From: Trichomonas vaginalis G3
Lineage: Eukaryota; Parabasalia; Trichomonadida; Trichomonadidae
Assembly: GCF_026262505.1 (NCBI RefSeq)
Contig: NC_067205.1
Coordinates: 10,912,001-10,976,000, forward strand
Length of the DNA: 64,000 nt
Reading direction: 5' to 3'
Shown piece after piece: positions 21,323 to 32,762 of this stretch (position 1 is its first letter; every line of letters starts with the position of its first letter). Position numbers and translations under genes: made by a program. The notes under the pieces are model-generated. The model ran no database searches, was not told the DNA's origin, and saw only the letters and a list, made by a program, of their open reading frames with translations.

Positions 21323-22814
21323 ATGTTGAATATCCTCAGAAATGACGATCTCGATGGAATTACTGCTTTCATTGCGAGCGGATATACTGAGGAAAACTTT
21401 TGGAACGATATAGATGATGATGCACCAAAAATGTTGCAACATCATCCTTCATTTATTAGTGCTGCCGCATATTTTGGAGCTGTGAAGTGTACAGTATTCT
21501 TAATTCAAAACGGAAATAACTTATTTGTACCAGACTTAATTCTTTTTATATTCATAAAGGCATTTTTTATTAGTTTATCGACTTCCCTCTCATTTTGCAG
21601 CAGCTTCTGGAAGTTCCGCAGTTCTACCATACTTAAATGATCATTGTTGCGATTTTAATGCTACTGATAGTGAGAATTCCACTCCATTGCATTTTGCCGC
21701 CCAAAATCCGAATATTGATATCTTGAAATTTCTCGTATCATATGGATGTGACCCAAATCATGCAAACTTTTGGGGATATATACCTCTCCATAATGCAGCA
21801 ATGAGTGATTCCGTAGAAATTGTCGAATATTTATTATCATGTGGCTCAAATCCGAACAAACGCGATGATAGCGGGCGTACACCTATACACATAGCATGCC
21901 GTGCAGGTAATGCTCCTATTGTAAAGTGTCTGCTTGATCATGGTGCGAGTCCAGATATTAAAACTGTTTCGCAAGATACATGTCTTCATTTTGCAGCTCA
22001 GACTGGGCATGCAGAAGTTGCAAGATTATTTGTTAACAACAAAAACTTACTCTCTGCTCGAAATTCGACTTTACAATCTCCATTACACATTTCTGCGCAA
22101 TCAGGCTCATTAGATTTCTTCAAAGTTCTTGTTGAATCAGGTGCAGACATCGAATGCGAGGACCAAAATAAATGGCATCCACTACATTCAGCAGTTTACT
22201 ATAATTCTTACTTAATTACTCGATACCTGATCGAATCAGGTGCAGATATCAATGTACAGACCATATCCGGTGCAACGCCATTACATTTCGCAATACAATT
22301 CTCTAATATCTCCATGGTCCAATTATTATTGAACAATGGAGCCTCAGCTGTCATCCAGGACAAAGACGGACACTCTGCTCTTCACGTTGCCGTCAAAAGG
22401 AACGACCCTAACATCGTAAAACTTCTTATTGGCTACGGTGCGAAAACAAGTTCTGTTGACAACAAACAGAAAACTCCATTACACATGGCCTGTGCGAAAG
22501 GAAGTTTAGATGTCATCCAATCTCTTGTTGAACAAGGCGCCAAGTTCGATGCGCAAGATTCAATGGGTAGAACACCAGTTCATTACGCAGCAGACGCGAA
22601 TCGTGTCGATGTCTTGAATTTCTTGTCAGAGAAAGGCGTGAACATGGATATTACTGACAACTACGGAAAGACACCATTGGCAATCGCGCAGGAAGAACAC
22701 AGTAATGATGCAGTGAAGACACTTACAAGAACTCCAAGTATGAAGTCTGCATCTCCTAGAACAATGAAACTTAGTCCTCACACTAAACAGTATCGGAATA
22801 GTTATAGACTATGA
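21323..22814 (+). CDS. Ankyrin-repeat protein, with a frame change near its start
   Basis: Starts MLNILRNDDLDGITAFIASG just after an initiator and ends at the TAG-like tail HTKQYRNSYRL. An N-terminal helical segment (to about 21526) is followed by about eleven ankyrin repeats (TPLHFAAQNPNIDILKFLVS, TPIHIACRAGNAPIVKCLLD and so on) and a Ser/Thr/Pro-rich tail. The N-terminal part and the repeats are in different frames; the change falls between about 21527 and 21600. The evident GT..AG pair 21527-21573 leaves the frame off by one and lacks the known trichomonad intron consensus, so this is either an unusual intron, a mutation or a sequence error. Its last codons and 3' flank are tandemly duplicated downstream. 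Confidence 0.8.
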
Positions 22815-23313
22815 AAAATAATTGTTTTTATTTTAAATTGTATTGTTTTAAATAGTTCATTATTATTATTATTTAATATAACTCCAAGTATGAAGTCTGC
22901 ATCTCCTAGAACAATGAAACTTAGTCCTCACACTAAACAGTATCGGAATAGTTATAGACTATGAAAAATAATTGTTTTTATTTTAAATTGTATTGTTTTA
23001 AATAGTTCATTATTATTATTATTTAATATAACTCCAAGTATGAAGTCTGCATCTCCTAGAACAATGAAACTTAGTCCTCACACTAAGCAGTATCGGAATA
23101 GTTATAGACTATGAAAAATAATTGTTTTTATTTTAAATTGTATTGTTTTAAATAGTTCATTATTATTATTATTTAATATAACTCCAAGTATGAAGTCTGC
23201 ATCTCCTAGAACAATGAAACTTAGTCCTCACACTAAGCAGTATCGGAATAGTTATAGACTATGAAAAATAATTGTTTTTATTTTAAATTGTATTGTTTTA
23301 AATAGTTCATTAT
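22731..23313 (+). repeat. 150-bp tandem repeat, four copies, covering the end of the ankyrin gene
   Basis: Copies begin at 22731, 22881, 23031 and 23181 with ACTCCAAGTATGAAGTCTGC. Each holds the last ~27 codons, the stop codon and the AT-rich 3' flank of the gene. Copies 3 and 4 differ from 1 and 2 by one visible base (AAACAG to AAGCAG); the last copy lacks the ATT run. Only the first copy is part of the gene. Confidence 0.95.
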
Positions 23314-24102
23314 TTAATTTCAAAATTTCAAAATCTTGGGTCCATTTTCTCAGAAAAAAAATGTGATCAAAGTGTTCAATCTTGGATTACCAATCATTTC
23401 AAATTGTTTTGGGCATTACAAATTCATTAAATAATGAAGCCCTAAAATTATGGTCTTACTCAGCCTTTACCCTATGTGGTGATAGTTTGAAGAGAGCTGG
23501 GTAAATGGTTAATAAAGCATCTTATAATAAACTCGCAAATGTTTCTCAAAATGAGAACATTTGTTTGTTTGTTTGCACGAGAAAATTATGAAAAGGTGTT
23601 TTGCTGTGACCTCAAACAACTTTTAAAATACATATGCAGACATAACGATTTTGTTTGTTACGGCTCTATTTATAGATACATGATCAAAAGAAATGGTTTA
23701 GCTTTTTCCTTTATTATCGAAGATTTTGTTCTTTTTATTTTATTTTTACAAAGTTAAAATGTTCGCCAAAAATTCATTGCAGAGTGTGATTTACAGTATT
23801 TTTTTTCCAGTATCCAAATGCTGCTGTTTTAGTTTTCTTGTATGTTTTATACAAAGAAAGAAAAAATTAGAAGAAAGATGATTAACAATGTTATCAATAT
23901 AGAATATATGTTTATTTTATTATTAATATTTTACGTCAAATTCAATTTTGTGAATCCGAAAAAAAAATACTAGAATGTCTCGAAGACTTCAAAAGAAAGC
24001 TATATTCAAAATTAATGCTAAAACAGCAATAGATATGATGTGGAATAAATCATAAATCGGGTGGATTTGATAATTTATCCCTAACAGATTGCAACATACT
24101 TT
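23314..24102. other. Host intergenic stretch
   Basis: AT-rich. One 72-codon open frame at 23539-23757 has no recognisable features and I do not call it. Nothing else is seen. Confidence 0.5.
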
Positions 24103-24793
24103 TCAAGCTTTATCTGAAGGTGAGCAATTTTTGATATTTGCACCATGTTGAACAAGTGTGAGGATTACTTCTTCTTCTCCTGTGGCATAATCCAGAACAG
24201 ATCTTCCATTATTGTCGACTGCATTGACATCGGCTCCATGAGAAATCAAATATTCAACTATGCTTAAACAACCATTATGAGCTGCAAAATGAAGTGCAGT
24301 TGCTCCACTACTATTTCTTAAATTAATATTAAATCCATATGAAAGCAAAACCTCTACGGTTCGTTTAAAATTAAACGCTGCTGCCACATGTAAAGGGCGA
24401 AAACCATCTGAAAGTTCTTTTGTAAAATCTACACCATGTAAAATTAAAAGATCTACTACATCAGATGCGTTCTCTAACACTGCTGTTTTAAAAGGGGTAA
24501 GTTTGATATCATTTTTAGCATCGATTTTAGCACCGTGGGAAATTAGAAATTCGGCAGTTTCTCTAGAACAATTTTCTGCAGCACAATGAAGTGGAGTATT
24601 TGATTCATAATCTTTAATATCGATATTAACGCCATGGGAAATAAAAAAATCTGTAAAAGCAACTTGATTATACATCGCTGCAATATGAAGTGGAGTAAAT
24701 TTACATTCCGAACGTGACATAATGTCTGCACCATGAACCACGAGATACTCAGCTGAATTTATACTATTATATCTTGCAGCAAAATGAAGACAT

Positions 24794-24802
24794 GAAGTAT
24801 TA
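24794..24802. repeat. 9-bp target duplication, left (GAAGTATTA)
   Basis: Directly precedes the left end of the DNA transposon; identical to 28606-28614. Confidence 0.9.
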
Positions 24803-24874
24803 GGATAATTTTTGGGTGGAAAAAAAGTCCAAAATGATGATTATTTTTAATTGAATTTTGGACTTTTTTTCCAA
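24803..24874 (+). repeat. Left TIR of the MULE-like element
   Basis: 72 bp, reverse complement of 28534-28605 apart from about three positions clustered near the middle. Confidence 0.9.
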
Positions 24875-26775
24875 AAAATAAATTCCGATCATGACGATTA
24901 TTTTTTTAGTGTTTATTTCTTATATCTCATTATGCGATGATTGTTTAATAAAATTAATATTATATATGTTTTATATAGGATATCAAATAATTGTCATTTT
25001 AAAATCAAGTGAATTCGTTGTTGTTTTTATCTAATTTTAATTAAATTATCGAATAAATTGAATATTTAGATGCTGAAAGTGTTTTTTATACCTCATTTAT
25101 GTACCTGGAATGTAACCATGGTATGGAAACGAAGAAATATTGATATATCCAAAATGAAGCATATTGAAATTTCATACATAACAAGTAATCTAGTGTTTTG
25201 ACATATTTATATGCTTGAGTTATTATTATATATTATTGATCACATGTTAAAATTAATAAATGACGATAGTATTATATCGATATTGTGAAATCATACAAAA
25301 ATATGCGATTATTCAGTTTTGAATAGGTATTTAAAATGTAATATTATGGTATATTGTAACTAAAGTAAATTTAATCTAGAAATCTTTAATTTAATATATA
25401 ATAAGAAAATTGAAAGGAACTAAATCAATTTGAAAGAGAATTTGGTATCCCTATATATTGTAATATTTTGATTTTCAAATAATGTTCAAAAATATGATAC
25501 TTTTAAAGAAATTTCAAATAATGAGATAAATTTCAATATTTTTCAAAGGGAGTTTGGTTGGAAAATAAAATTGAATATAAATGCGCAGATAATGCAGTGC
25601 AAGGGGAAATTTTATGACAATTTTATCTGGAAAAAAAATTCATCAAAATTGATATTGAGAATACAAATAAAACTTGATTAAAATGAAATATAGTGATAAA
25701 TTTTCAATGTGATTATTCAAATTTTGATAAATCTAAAAAAATTGCCAAATTATCAAATTAATGGGGATATACGTACATTATCATAATTGAATTTAAATAA
25801 AATTTAATTGAGAGAAGTTCAATTTTTGGAAGAATGAGTTACTTCTATTTCAATCAGCTTAAACTTGAAATCATATTCTTCGCGCCTGTCTAACATAATT
25901 CGAGCAAATTGAAAGGTTTACACGCAGTTTTGAAATAGAATTAAGTTATACATATTCAATTATCTGAAAAGTCCTTAAAATATAATCTATTATTATTTTA
26001 AGCTCAAAATTAAAATCTTTTATCTGTTTTGTCAAAAATTGAATTATTAATTTCAACGAATAATTCAATTACTGAATTGACGATGATGTTTTGAAATATA
26101 TATGGAACTTTGAAATTAAATAAATAAAAAATTGTTTGTCAGCATTCAAATTTTCATAACTTTTAACGTTCATAAAAATTAGAATTTGCAAACGATTAAA
26201 GAAATTATTTGCAATTTGGACGGAGCTTGCATACAGCCAAATTGCAAATAATTTTTTAAATTCTAAAACTTGTCAAAATATTAAATAAACAAAAAATAGT
26301 CTAAAAATATTATGAGAAGATATTTAACATTAGTTCGATTTTTTTGGTTTTTTTGTTGATTTGAAAATATTTATTGAAATTAAAATGATATTTGTGATCG
26401 TGGATACATATATAATTATTTCAAGTTAGTAAAAATTCATTTCGACTTAATTTAGATAATTTAATATTCATCTTAATGATTTTTGTTTTTTAATAATGTC
26501 AATATTAAAATTCTAAAAATTTAATAATGAATCATAGATTTCAAATTTAATAGAAAGTTGTTTTAACCTTTAAAAAGCTCATTTATTTACAAAAATTCAC
26601 AAAAAAACGGCAAATTATTCCAAGGATATTCAAAAATTGTGAAAATTAACTTCATTTTTCTCAAATCAAAAAAATTTGGATTTTTTTATAATATTTTTTC
26701 TCATTATTTTTTAATATTTTCTATTTTAAAGATTATTATACGTTTAAAATTCTTAAAATACGTTAATTTTAATAT

Positions 26776-27662
26776 GCTCGGCGTTTGCCGAGCTTACGTA
26801 CTTTAAAACTTACCTCAAGCTCATTCCCTCTAGCCTTTCACTGGCTAGGGAAGACAACACAATTGTTTATGATGAAGCTACCTAGAGAATTATCATTTTA
26901 TGATAATTCTCTAGGTAGCTTCATCATAAACAAAATCAATTTACTATCCCTCGATCTCTACCTCATATACATTAGAGCAAAGTTCTTCTAATCTCTCTAA
27001 TCGTGAAGAAGATATTAGAAGAACTTTGCTCTAATCGATCAGCTTACGCATGCATGGCTCGAGCTTAGCCAGGTATGTTGCCACGTTACATTATTACAAG
27101 GTTCTTACTTAAGCATTATCATTTTGTAAGAACCCTGTGATAATGTAACACAAAAGCCCGAGAACAACATCTGTATTAACCTGTGCTGAAGTTTTCTGGA
27201 TTTCCTCTCTCATTTGAGAGACTTCCAGATAACTTCAGCATAAACGATTTACAGACATATTCTCTCGCTCATTGTGGGCCACATACCACAACTACATTAC
27301 ACTAAGACAGAGTTCTTCCGAGGTCTCTCATCAAATGAGAGACTTCGGAAAAACTCTGCTCTATTCGATTAATTACAGAATCCTAGACCTTTTGGGAACA
27401 AGGAAAGAGTAGTAAGAGTGCTTTCCGGCAATGCTCATTACGAAGTCTCTCATCGAATGAGAGATTTCGTAATGAACATTGCCTGTTTCGAGTAAATTTA
27501 CATCCCTGCCCCTCGGATGTTCAGGGAGTAGTACTATAGTCCATGAGGGCAATAACGTATAACTAATATCGCCAGAAGCACAATAGTTATACAGCCTAGC
27601 TACTATATCCTAACAGCTAGGCTGCATAGGTATTGTGCTTCTGGATTGCAGAAACCTCATGG
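26776..27662. other. Array of alternating short and long hairpins inside the MULE-like element
   Basis: Long hairpins: 26863-26933 (perfect 33-bp stem, 5-base loop), 26971-27035 (22-bp stem), 27085-27149, 27184-27240, 27308-27358, 27427-27483 and 27572-27644. Short ones between them: 26776-26793, 26826-26850, 27055-27071, 27272-27291 and 27503-27527. An outer pair CCATGAGG/CCTCATGG (27541, 27655) encloses the last. After most long hairpins comes CGAT or CGAG, then TTAC, then a short hairpin. Centres are about 95-150 bp apart. Arms differ between units, but each keeps pairing, and some apices share TCTCTCAT/ATGAGAGA. No coding frame explains this. Confidence 0.85.
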
Positions 27663-28533
27663 AAGACCTATTGGAGATCTCCCGTCGAAATCACTCGCTG
27701 ATGTGGATGGGGGCAGCACTATGATTGGCCATATCAAAGGCTACATAGCATCCCAGCAAGTGGATAGTCGGCGGTGACTCCAACTGTGGTCCACCATGAG
27801 ATTATGGCACTTTTGCATTTTGGCGGGCAAAATTTTTTTTTTGATCTGATATTGTAAACAGTTTACAAGTATCAGATTTTGGAATTTTATCCCTCATTGA
27901 AAATAAAATTTTTCTCTCAATTTTAATGATTTAACAATATCAAAAATATATATTATTGAAATGCATAAATTATAATTTCATTAATGTATGCATATATATT
28001 TTATTTGAAAGCCCCATTCAAATTTATCTCCAAAAAAATAAGAAATTGCTTTTCATGTAATATTAATATTAAATAATAAAGCCAAAAAGAAACTATATTT
28101 AATATATATATTAAAATCTAACAAGCATTGATTTTAAAATCATATTTAAAATCTAACTGATTAATTAGCTTTTACATAATTTATATTTCATTATTGACTT
28201 GTTTTAGATAAATATATTAATATCAGATCAGTTATATTTTAATTTAAGCATTATTGAAGAATTTGAAATTATGCATTATCTACTTGTAATGCTACAGGCA
28301 AAAATGAATCATATATTCATAATATCATACACAATCTCTATAGGATACTACAATATAACAGTCTTTTATCCTAAATTCATGAAAATTAATTTCCAATTTC
28401 CATAAAAATAAATAATAATTCATTTTTATATTTAAAACATGCACACACATATATAGTATAATATAGTTGTATCATTCATTTCTGTATAAAGCTCATTTTC
28501 AAAAAAAATTAATTGTCATTTTCGAAAAAAAAA

Positions 28534-28605
28534 TTGGAAAAAAAGTCCAAAATTCAATTAAAAATAATCGTTATTTTGGACTTTTTTTCCACCCAAAAAT
28601 TATCC
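28534..28605 (-). repeat. Right TIR of the MULE-like element
   Basis: Reverse complement of 24803-24874, ending ...ATTATCC directly before the GAAGTATTA duplication. Confidence 0.9.
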
Positions 28606-28614
28606 GAAGTATTA
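28606..28614. repeat. 9-bp target duplication, right (GAAGTATTA)
   Basis: Identical to 24794-24802; marks the insertion point in the ankyrin gene. Confidence 0.9.
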
Positions 28615-29563
28615 TTTGGAAATATACTTTTGATTTTTGCTTTTATTTTTGCACCATGACAAAGGAAATATTGGCAAAGTGATGGAATATTAAAAGTTGT
28701 TGAATAAGCGAAGCATTCATTGAGAGAGTTAGTTTGATCAAAATATGCAAAAAAAGCTTGAAGGTTGTGATATTTGCAGAATAACTCTAAATCAAAATTC
28801 AATTTGTGTTCATTCTTCAAAAAAGTAATAAAATCAATATTGTGTGAAGCTACTGCAAATTCTTTAATTTGATACACACGATTGCAATCTTGATGTTTCA
28901 AACATTCATTCATAATAAATGCATTTCCTCCCAAAAATGAAAATGCAAGACATTTTCTTGTGATTTTGGAGTTGAATTTTGTTAAAAATAATTTAAAACA
29001 CTTTTCAGAGCCAAAATAACTACATAATTCTAGAAACGAAATTTCAATAGGACATCCAGGAAACAAATTCATTTCGAGCATTTGATGTGGATTAAATCCA
29101 TCTCTTTCTGTGAATGTCAGCAATGACTCTGTGTTGTCGTTTATAATAGCTCTGTAAATAGTGTTTTCTTCCATAAATTCGAATGAATAATTGGGTAGGC
29201 ATCTTAGTTCAATTTCGTGGCGATATCTATCAGATAATGTATTTCCATGTTCATCAATGAGATCAGACCATAAAAAAGTGGAATACTTTTATCAAAATGT
29301 GTTGGGTGATATTCATCATAAATCTTTTTGAAAAGAAATTTGTATTGCTTATAATACTTTAGATTAAATTCGAGTGCATATGAGATAGCTAATAGAATTT
29401 GCTCGGGCGATCCATTCTTTTTTTCAATAATTTTTGTTTTGATTTCTTGGAAAAAATTTTCAACTTCATTCTCATCAAATGTATTCAGTCTATATAGTCT
29501 ATTATATACAGATACTTCATTGTGAAATAAATTCATTAGTTCAGAATAAATCTTCTGAGACAT

Positions 29564-30277
29564 TTGGTTTTATCAGACCAAACTTTTTGTATCGTTTTAT
29601 ATCTGTTCAAAAGACATAATCACATCATTATTTTATCGTCCTCCCTCCCCTCAAAAAAAATATTTTGAATATTATTTATATCTCAATTCGCATATATTCC
29701 CGATTTTGAGATGGCTCTCATTATATCTCACTATATAAAATGCTTAAGAAGTAATAATATACCTCCATAATTTTTTGTGTAAATAATGAATATATTTACA
29801 GTAAATGTATCTCCTTGAAAAAAAGGAGATTTAGAGCTAAGATTTACCTTTGTTTAATACTATATATATATATTTAGACTGTAATGTAGAAAAGAAAATA
29901 TTAAAGATTAGCTCCCAATATGAAAAGTGCGTAATAATGGTTCAATATAAAATTTCATACTAAATATATTATTGGCAATACGTTTATTGATAAACATAAA
30001 TTATTGCAAAATGATTTATATTCTTCTTAATCTATGAGCAGTCATTTGTTGAGACGATGATATAATTGCAGTTTTTGATCTAGGAAGTAACTTTTGACAT
30101 TCAAGGCATACAACTTATTAATATTATAGTGAGCATCTATATAATCTTCATTAAAAAGTTCATTTTAAAAAATATTTAATAGTTTAAAAGTTGAAGGATT
30201 TTTTTTTAATTTTCATTGGAAAATCGATAAAAATTCTGAGATCTTTCAATACAAATCAAAATACCACAAATGAAGCT
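29564..30277. other. Host intergenic stretch
   Basis: AT-rich spacer between two minus-strand ankyrin genes, with simple TA runs near 29863. No gene, RNA or repeat array is seen. Confidence 0.5.
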
Positions 30278-31903
30278 TTACTGCTCAACTCCGATTAAAT
30301 TAAGATATCTAACAATTTCATATTTGTTAAGATGCAATGCCATTTTGAGTGGGGTATATCCATCTTTAGTTTTTGCATATTTATTAGCACCAACTGCGGC
30401 CAGATGTTTAACGACTTCAAGACGACCTTGAATTATTGCCCAAATGAGTGGAGTATATCCATCATTATCCTTTGCTTCTTTATTAGCTCTATGATATTCC
30501 ATATATTTAACAATTTCAAGGTGGCCATTTGCTGATGCAATCATGAGTGCTGTTAATCCTTTATTAGTCCTTACTTCTTTATTATATGCATATGTGAAAA
30601 GATATTTAACAGTATCAAAATTACCTCCAGCTGATGCGATAAGGAGTGGAGTGTATCCCTCTTTATTCTTTGCTTCCTTATTAGCGCCAGTAAAGGCAAG
30701 ATATTTAACTACATCAAAATAGCCTTTTGATGATGCCCAAATAAGTGGGGTATTTCCATCATTTGTCGTGGCTTCCATATTGGCTCCAGCTGATTCAAGA
30801 TATTTAACTATTTCATAAAGACCTTTAAATGACGCATATAAGAGTGGAGTAAATCCATCATTAGTTTTTGCTTCTTTATCAGCACCAACTGAGACAAGAT
30901 ATTTAACGACTTCAAGACGATTTTGAACTGATGCCCAAATGAGTGGAGTAAACCCATCTTTAGTTTTTGCTTCTTTATTAGCTCCAAATGAAATAAGATA
31001 TTGAACAACTCCAAGATGGCCATTATATGATGCCCAAATGAGTGGGGTATATCCAATATTAGTCATTGCTTCTTTATTAGCTCCAGCAGAGACAAGATAT
31101 TTGACGACTTCAAGACGATTTTGAGCTGATGCCCAAATGAGTGGAGTAAACCCATCTTTAGTTTTTGCTTCTCTATTAGCTCCAATTGAGATAAGATATT
31201 GAACAACTTCAAGATGGCCATTATATGATGCTAAAATGAGTGGAGTATGTCCAGTAACATCCCGTATATCTTTATCACAATTACATTCAATGAGAGATTT
31301 GACAAGTCTGAGATTTCCAGTCCTACTTGCTTCATGAAGTACATTTTGATTATAAGCTCCTAATTTCTTCCAGAGTCCTTCTTCACATGCTTTTGAAAGC
31401 ATTGTTTTATTTCCTTGAGATGAAAGCTCATTAAGGAAGTCGTAAATACTTTCAAAATCATTAGAATTCTTAAGATCTGCAATTAAAGTTTGAATTTCTC
31501 TGTTTCGTTCTTGATTTTGAAATGTATTTAACCTTTCTTGAAGATTTTGTATCTGTTTCGTCAAGTCAGACTTTTCCTTTTCTGATTGAATAAAGAAATC
31601 AATAACTCCATCAAGTATTTTCATTTTAAGATATTTCTTTAATGATTTAAGAAGAGAAATAGCGTCTTCAAAGTTTTGAATTGTAATATTTGCGTATCGG
31701 GTACTGAAATATAACTTCTTTGCATCGTTTGTAGAATGTGCCTGTTCTAGAATAGTTCTGAAATCATCTGTTGATAAAATTGCAAATTTCATGATTTTAG
31801 CAATGTCTTCTTTTTCGAACGTGTCAAATAACTTATTATCTTCAAAATACTCTTTAATGTGAGCTCCGATATATTCGTAATTCTGAATAAGCCCTTCACT
31901 CAT
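30278..31903 (-). CDS. Ankyrin-repeat protein with trichomonad-type N-terminal domain
   Basis: 541 residues starting MSEGLIQNYEYIGAHIKEYF. The N-terminal ~150 residues are a helical domain common at the start of trichomonad ankyrin proteins and include a coiled coil (SEKEKSDLTKQIQNLQERLN). About eleven ankyrin repeats follow (TPLIWASYNGHLGVVQYLIS type) to the C-terminus. The repeats are very alike in DNA, which points to recent internal duplication. The ATG at 31903 is the first in frame. The family is large in trichomonads; the partner is unknown. It looks whole. Confidence 0.9.
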   Translation of the reverse strand: MSEGLIQNYEYIGAHIKEYFEDNKLFDTFEKEDIAKIMKFAILSTDDFRTILEQAHSTNDAKKLYFSTRYANITIQNFEDAISLLKSLKKYLKMKILDGVIDFFIQSEKEKSDLTKQIQNLQERLNTFQNQERNREIQTLIADLKNSNDFESIYDFLNELSSQGNKTMLSKACEEGLWKKLGAYNQNVLHEASRTGNLRLVKSLIECNCDKDIRDVTGHTPLILASYNGHLEVVQYLISIGANREAKTKDGFTPLIWASAQNRLEVVKYLVSAGANKEAMTNIGYTPLIWASYNGHLGVVQYLISFGANKEAKTKDGFTPLIWASVQNRLEVVKYLVSVGADKEAKTNDGFTPLLYASFKGLYEIVKYLESAGANMEATTNDGNTPLIWASSKGYFDVVKYLAFTGANKEAKNKEGYTPLLIASAGGNFDTVKYLFTYAYNKEVRTNKGLTALMIASANGHLEIVKYMEYHRANKEAKDNDGYTPLIWAIIQGRLEVVKHLAAVGANKYAKTKDGYTPLKMALHLNKYEIVRYLNLIGVEQ

Positions 31904-32762
31904 CAAATCTATTCAAAAAAATTGGAAATTTAATGGTAACATTTGAGAACAACTCATAGAATTGTTTCAAAATTTAAAAATTTGTAACAAGTGATTGTTC
32001 ATAATAACAATAATGTGTATTCCTTATTTTCTCTTTTAAATTTTTTTTTCACAAAATCTTTCATCAAACGCAATAAGCGCTTTGTGTTCACTCTTTCGAA
32101 ATGCAATAAAAAACTCGTTCTATCCTATATAATCATTTATATGAACAGTTTATTGAATTCATTCTCTATTGATTACTTTTATTGATTCATTTCCTCATTA
32201 CATCAAAACACCGAATTAAAAGTTAATCCTAAAGAAGCAAAAGTGATTTTTATAAGTTTAACTGCAACCAATTTCCTTTATGAAAAAGTTTATTATGTTC
32301 AATAAAAGTGTTAAAACAACTATGATATGGCAACTTTCTATGTCAACTCACTTCAAAATAAATTGAGAAAATGCGAGAAAGTTGTAAACACTCCCTTAAC
32401 AAAACCTTTACATAAAAAGTTTATTCTGTAAATAAACTTTACTAATTCAGGGATCACTCGCTTAGTTTACAATTATTCAATACTTTTTCCCTATGATCGA
32501 TTTGAAATATAGCATGCATTAATCACTGTTTCAAAATCAAAAAAGATCTCGTGAAGATGAATCAAGAATTAATAAAGTTAGTAATCCTTTTACAAGAAAT
32601 AACAAAACTAATTAAGGGATCACTAGCTTAGTTCACAACTGATCAATACTTTTTTATGAATAAACATAAATATAGCATTCCATTTATCACTGTTTCAAAA
32701 TCTAATAAAAAGATTAGAATCTCTTAATATAAAAAGTTTAATTCTATAAATAACAAAACAAA
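31904..32762. other. Host intergenic stretch with a diverged duplication
   Basis: No gene is seen. Two ~100-bp stretches, 32450-32550 and 32616-32716, are diverged copies (GGGATCACT, AGCTTAGTT, CAATACTTTTT, ATCACTGTTTCAAAATC) 166 bp apart. They lie just past the 3' end of the DEAD-box gene. Confidence 0.6.

Larger units (their letters stand above)
24803..28605. mobile_element. MULE-like non-autonomous DNA transposon (3,803 bp)
   Basis: Both ends start GGATAATTTTTGGGTGG and form inverted repeats of about 72 bp with about three differences. A perfect 9-bp duplication (GAAGTATTA) flanks it. Nine-base duplications with long inverted repeats fit Mutator-like elements, known in trichomonads. I find no transposase frame; 24875-26770 and 27830-28530 are extremely AT-rich and empty. 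The centre (26776-27830) is visibly GC-richer and holds the hairpin array described separately. Each terminal repeat is itself a hairpin (GGAAAAAAAGTCCAAAAT pairs with ATTTTGGACTTTTTTTCC). It has inactivated an ankyrin gene. Confidence 0.8.
24103..29563 (-). pseudogene. DUF3447-type ankyrin gene split by a transposon
   Basis: The host gene reads leftwards. The N-terminal part (29563 to ~29204, MSQKIYSELMNLFHNEVSVY) and the next part (from 29174, MEENTIYRAIINDN and EISFLELCSYFGSEKCFKLF) match the trichomonad DUF3447-ankyrin architecture. A frame change lies between them near 29,180-29,280. At 28606-28614 the gene is interrupted by the 3.8-kb element 24803-28605. On its other side the same frame resumes with TSCLHFAARYNSINSAEYLV and seven or so ankyrin repeats to the stop at 24103. 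Removing the element with one copy of its target duplication gives a continuous repeat, so the insertion hit an ankyrin gene that was otherwise in frame at that point. Not functional as it stands. Confidence 0.85.

Noticed and set aside
21527-21573. Simple GT-AG intron in the ankyrin gene
   Set aside because: It lacks the trichomonad splice consensus, and its removal leaves the downstream repeats out of frame.
23539-23757. 72-codon open frame between ankyrin genes
   Set aside because: No recognisable domain and no initiator before the start.
26785-26991. 68-codon open frame inside the hairpin array
   Set aside because: It runs across hairpins without any protein-like pattern. The hairpin structure explains the sequence better.
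27660-27830. Possible tRNA or other known RNA gene in the GC-richer stretch after the hairpin array
   Set aside because: No cloverleaf with T-loop and anticodon stem could be formed by eye, and I recognise no other RNA family.
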